This document shows, piece after piece, positions 62,331-64,000 of a stretch of DNA of 64,000 nucleotides. The DNA comes from Ascaphus truei (Eukaryota; Chordata; Amphibia; Anura; Ascaphidae). The notes under the pieces are model-generated. The model saw only the letters and a program-made list of their open reading frames with translations. It was not told the DNA's origin and did no database searches. Position 1 is the first letter of the stretch. The number at the start of each line of letters is the position of its first letter. The DNA lies in contig CM071568.1 in assembly GCA_036426205.1 (NCBI GenBank), positions 227,858,777-227,922,776 of the forward strand, given 5' to 3'. The position numbers and the translations under genes were made by a program.

Positions 62331-62848
62331 TTTGAGGTTCCCTTGAAACCCCTTGGCAGTCAAAAGGTTAAAAATGTAACGTTCTTTTTGTTTACAATAC
62401 CTCACTTTTTATACTTGCATTAATGGGCCAAATATCCATTGGATATAATTTTTACAGTGAACATAGAGGAAGAAGCTTGTGTCATGCTTAATTACAGATT
62501 GCAATAGGAAGCATCCGCAAATCAAATTTACTTCCACTAGAGGTGGGGTTTTTTCCTGAGCATTAAATTGGATCATGCTTCTTTGTCAAGTAACGTGCTC
62601 TGTAATATCTTGTATCAGCAGACACATAGGGACTTGAAAAGTGAATAAAATTAAGATGTTTATATCTATGACTTAAGGAGACTTGTAACAATTATTAACT
62701 CAAGGTTCCGTCTTTAAAGGTGCTGGACTGTAATGAAGCACATTTTAATGGATTAATACATCTTGGGGATTGATACCTTAAAAGAGCAGACAACTGTAAC
62801 GTATTTAAAATGTTGTCTTGTAAATAGTTGTAAACAATTGAAATTAGA

Positions 62849-62850
<2 letters not shown>

Positions 62851-62882
<32 letters not shown>
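62851..62882. repeat. (GT)n microsatellite
   Basis: About 15 GT units. Confidence 0.93.
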
Positions 62883-62883
<1 letters not shown>

Positions 62884-63446
62884 AATATAATATTATTTAC
62901 ATTATCAGTGATATGGAGGAAAGATGAACTTTTCTGAGAATTCTTGATGTAAATGAAAACTTGCAGACTTTAAAAATATGTTTTTACATTCTTATTCTTA
63001 CTTGCATTTTCTTACAGTATCAATCGGAAAAATTAAACCCATTAGCCCTTGCATATTTAATAAAAAAACAAATAAATTATGCCATGCCGATTTAACCAAT
63101 GTTTAATCCATTAACCATTGATGATGCCATATTGTGTTTTTTTTTGGGGGGGGTGGGGAGTGTGATCAGAACGTGTAGAGAAGTTCCTCTTCCATTGCTA
63201 GCGGTGTTGGGCTGGTCAGAGCCATGTGAAGACTGCTATGGTAATAACATCTCCCCGCATCCAAAACATCCAGGACACTGGATTGCCATGGTCAATGTAG
63301 TTTTTGCATTTTTAAACCTGTCACTGCCATTTTTTTTTCGTAAGTGAAACGGTCAAACAAAAGATGTATGGACAAAACACAGAGCCCCCCAATGCTACAT
63401 CCAAGATAGCAAATCATATAGTTACATTCTTGATCTGTTTTTTTCA
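62883..63446. other. Intron 9 sequence without recognised elements
   Basis: AT-rich with a short G run near 63150. No exon was recognised. Confidence 0.5.
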
Positions 63447-63449
63447 TAA

Positions 63450-63776
63450 GCCTCGGCCATGGTCAGCGCTTACGCGCTGAGGCGCGCTTGCACTTACCTG
63501 TGAGCCCCTACAGCCGCAATGAGAGCGGCTTTAGTAGGGGCTTGCCTACGCTTCCGCAAGCGCGCGGACGCGTAGGTCTTAAGTATTTTTTTAATTCAAG
63601 CGCTTGCCGGAGCGCAGGGCCGGTTACGTGAGCGGTTCGCCCAATGAGGGCGAACCAGCTCCGTGACGTCACTGGCCCGCCCCCGACACGCCCCCTGACG
63701 CCGCGCTGTCTAAGGCCAGGGAAAGCACCCGCTTTCCCTGAGCCTCAGCACGCCAGCGGGGAGCTTGGCCGAGGCC
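63450..63776. mobile_element. Harbinger-like GC-rich MITE, complete
   Basis: TAA at 63447-63449 and 63777-63779. The left end is GCCTCGGCCATGGTCAGC and the right end read backwards GGCCTCGGCCAAGCTCC. The interior has several self-complementary pairs (CTTCCGCAAGCGCGCGGA; GAGGGCGAACC against GGTTCGCCC). Fragments of the family are at 2027 and 34750. Confidence 0.8.
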
Positions 63777-63815
63777 TAAAGTGTTTAGGAGCTTTCCTCT
63801 TGATAATGGGTCTTA

Positions 63816-64000
63816 GGCTACGGCCCCGCTGCCTCAGACAGTGCGGCCGCACTGCAAACAGGCAGCGGATGAAAGTCACTGCACCGCGATCTGCGGTCTG
63901 CAGCTGACTTTTCTTGGCGCGGGGAGCGTGGCCAAAGCTGGTCGGGAGGGGGCGCGGCTATGACGTGGGGTTGGGGGGAGGAAACGTGTTGGCAAACCCA
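63816..64000. mobile_element. Harbinger-like MITE, left part, cut by window end
   Basis: TTA at 63813-63815 is followed by GGCTACGGCCCCGCTGCCTC and GTGCGGCCGCAC. It resembles the left ends at 19005 and 63450 in style. Its right end is outside the window. Confidence 0.5.

Overview
The window is animal nuclear DNA, almost certainly from a vertebrate and probably from an amphibian (frog or toad). One protein-coding gene is recognisable: MRPL3, the mitochondrial large-subunit ribosomal protein uL3m, on the + strand. Nine coding exons can be placed between 3126 and 40147. All have AG/GT splice borders and compatible phases, and together they give 882 nt (294 codons). The uL3 family signature is split across exons 6 and 7. 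The expected last coding exon, about 50 C-terminal residues in relatives, was not found, so everything after 40148 is probably intron 9, at least 23.8 kb long. The amphibian guess is an inference. It rests on long repeat-filled introns and on L2 LINEs, CR1-type LINEs, Penelope-like elements with a GIY-YIG domain, and hAT, Harbinger and TTAA MITEs occurring together. No species is claimed.

Layout. 1-2930: upstream DNA with GC-rich MITE pieces and unrecognised sequence. 2930-3205: GC-rich promoter and exon 1. 3206-10759: introns 1-3 with a Tigger/pogo-like element, a TTAA element and a hAT-like MITE. 10859-19547: a minus-strand L2 LINE (13217-16165) carrying two later insertions, exon 5 squeezed between L2 copies, and a third insertion of the same architecture. 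19609-36091: intron 6 (16.5 kb) with Penelope-like remnants, an L2 3' half, microsatellites, hAT elements with clear 8-bp target duplications, and a TTAA element nested in a hAT. 36092-40147: exons 7-9. 40148-64000: presumed intron 9 with a G-rich minisatellite and CpG-rich block (41.6-43.6 kb), microsatellites, a 0.8-kb hairpin insertion, a 272-bp near-perfect palindrome, a degenerate CR1-like LINE and Harbinger-like MITEs.

The least ordinary signal is a class of four unrelated-looking insertions (13466-13962, 15607-16057, 16823-17461, 53001-53816). Each is bounded by a 10-16 bp target duplication, has a long inverted repeat reaching or nearly reaching one end, and has a single-copy tail at the other end with an AGCGC-like motif close to the boundary. 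This looks like retroposition followed by snap-back synthesis at the 5' end. A second theme is a short hAT-type MITE found four times, each time inside TA-rich microsatellite DNA. No rRNA, tRNA, CRISPR or bacterial-type feature was seen.
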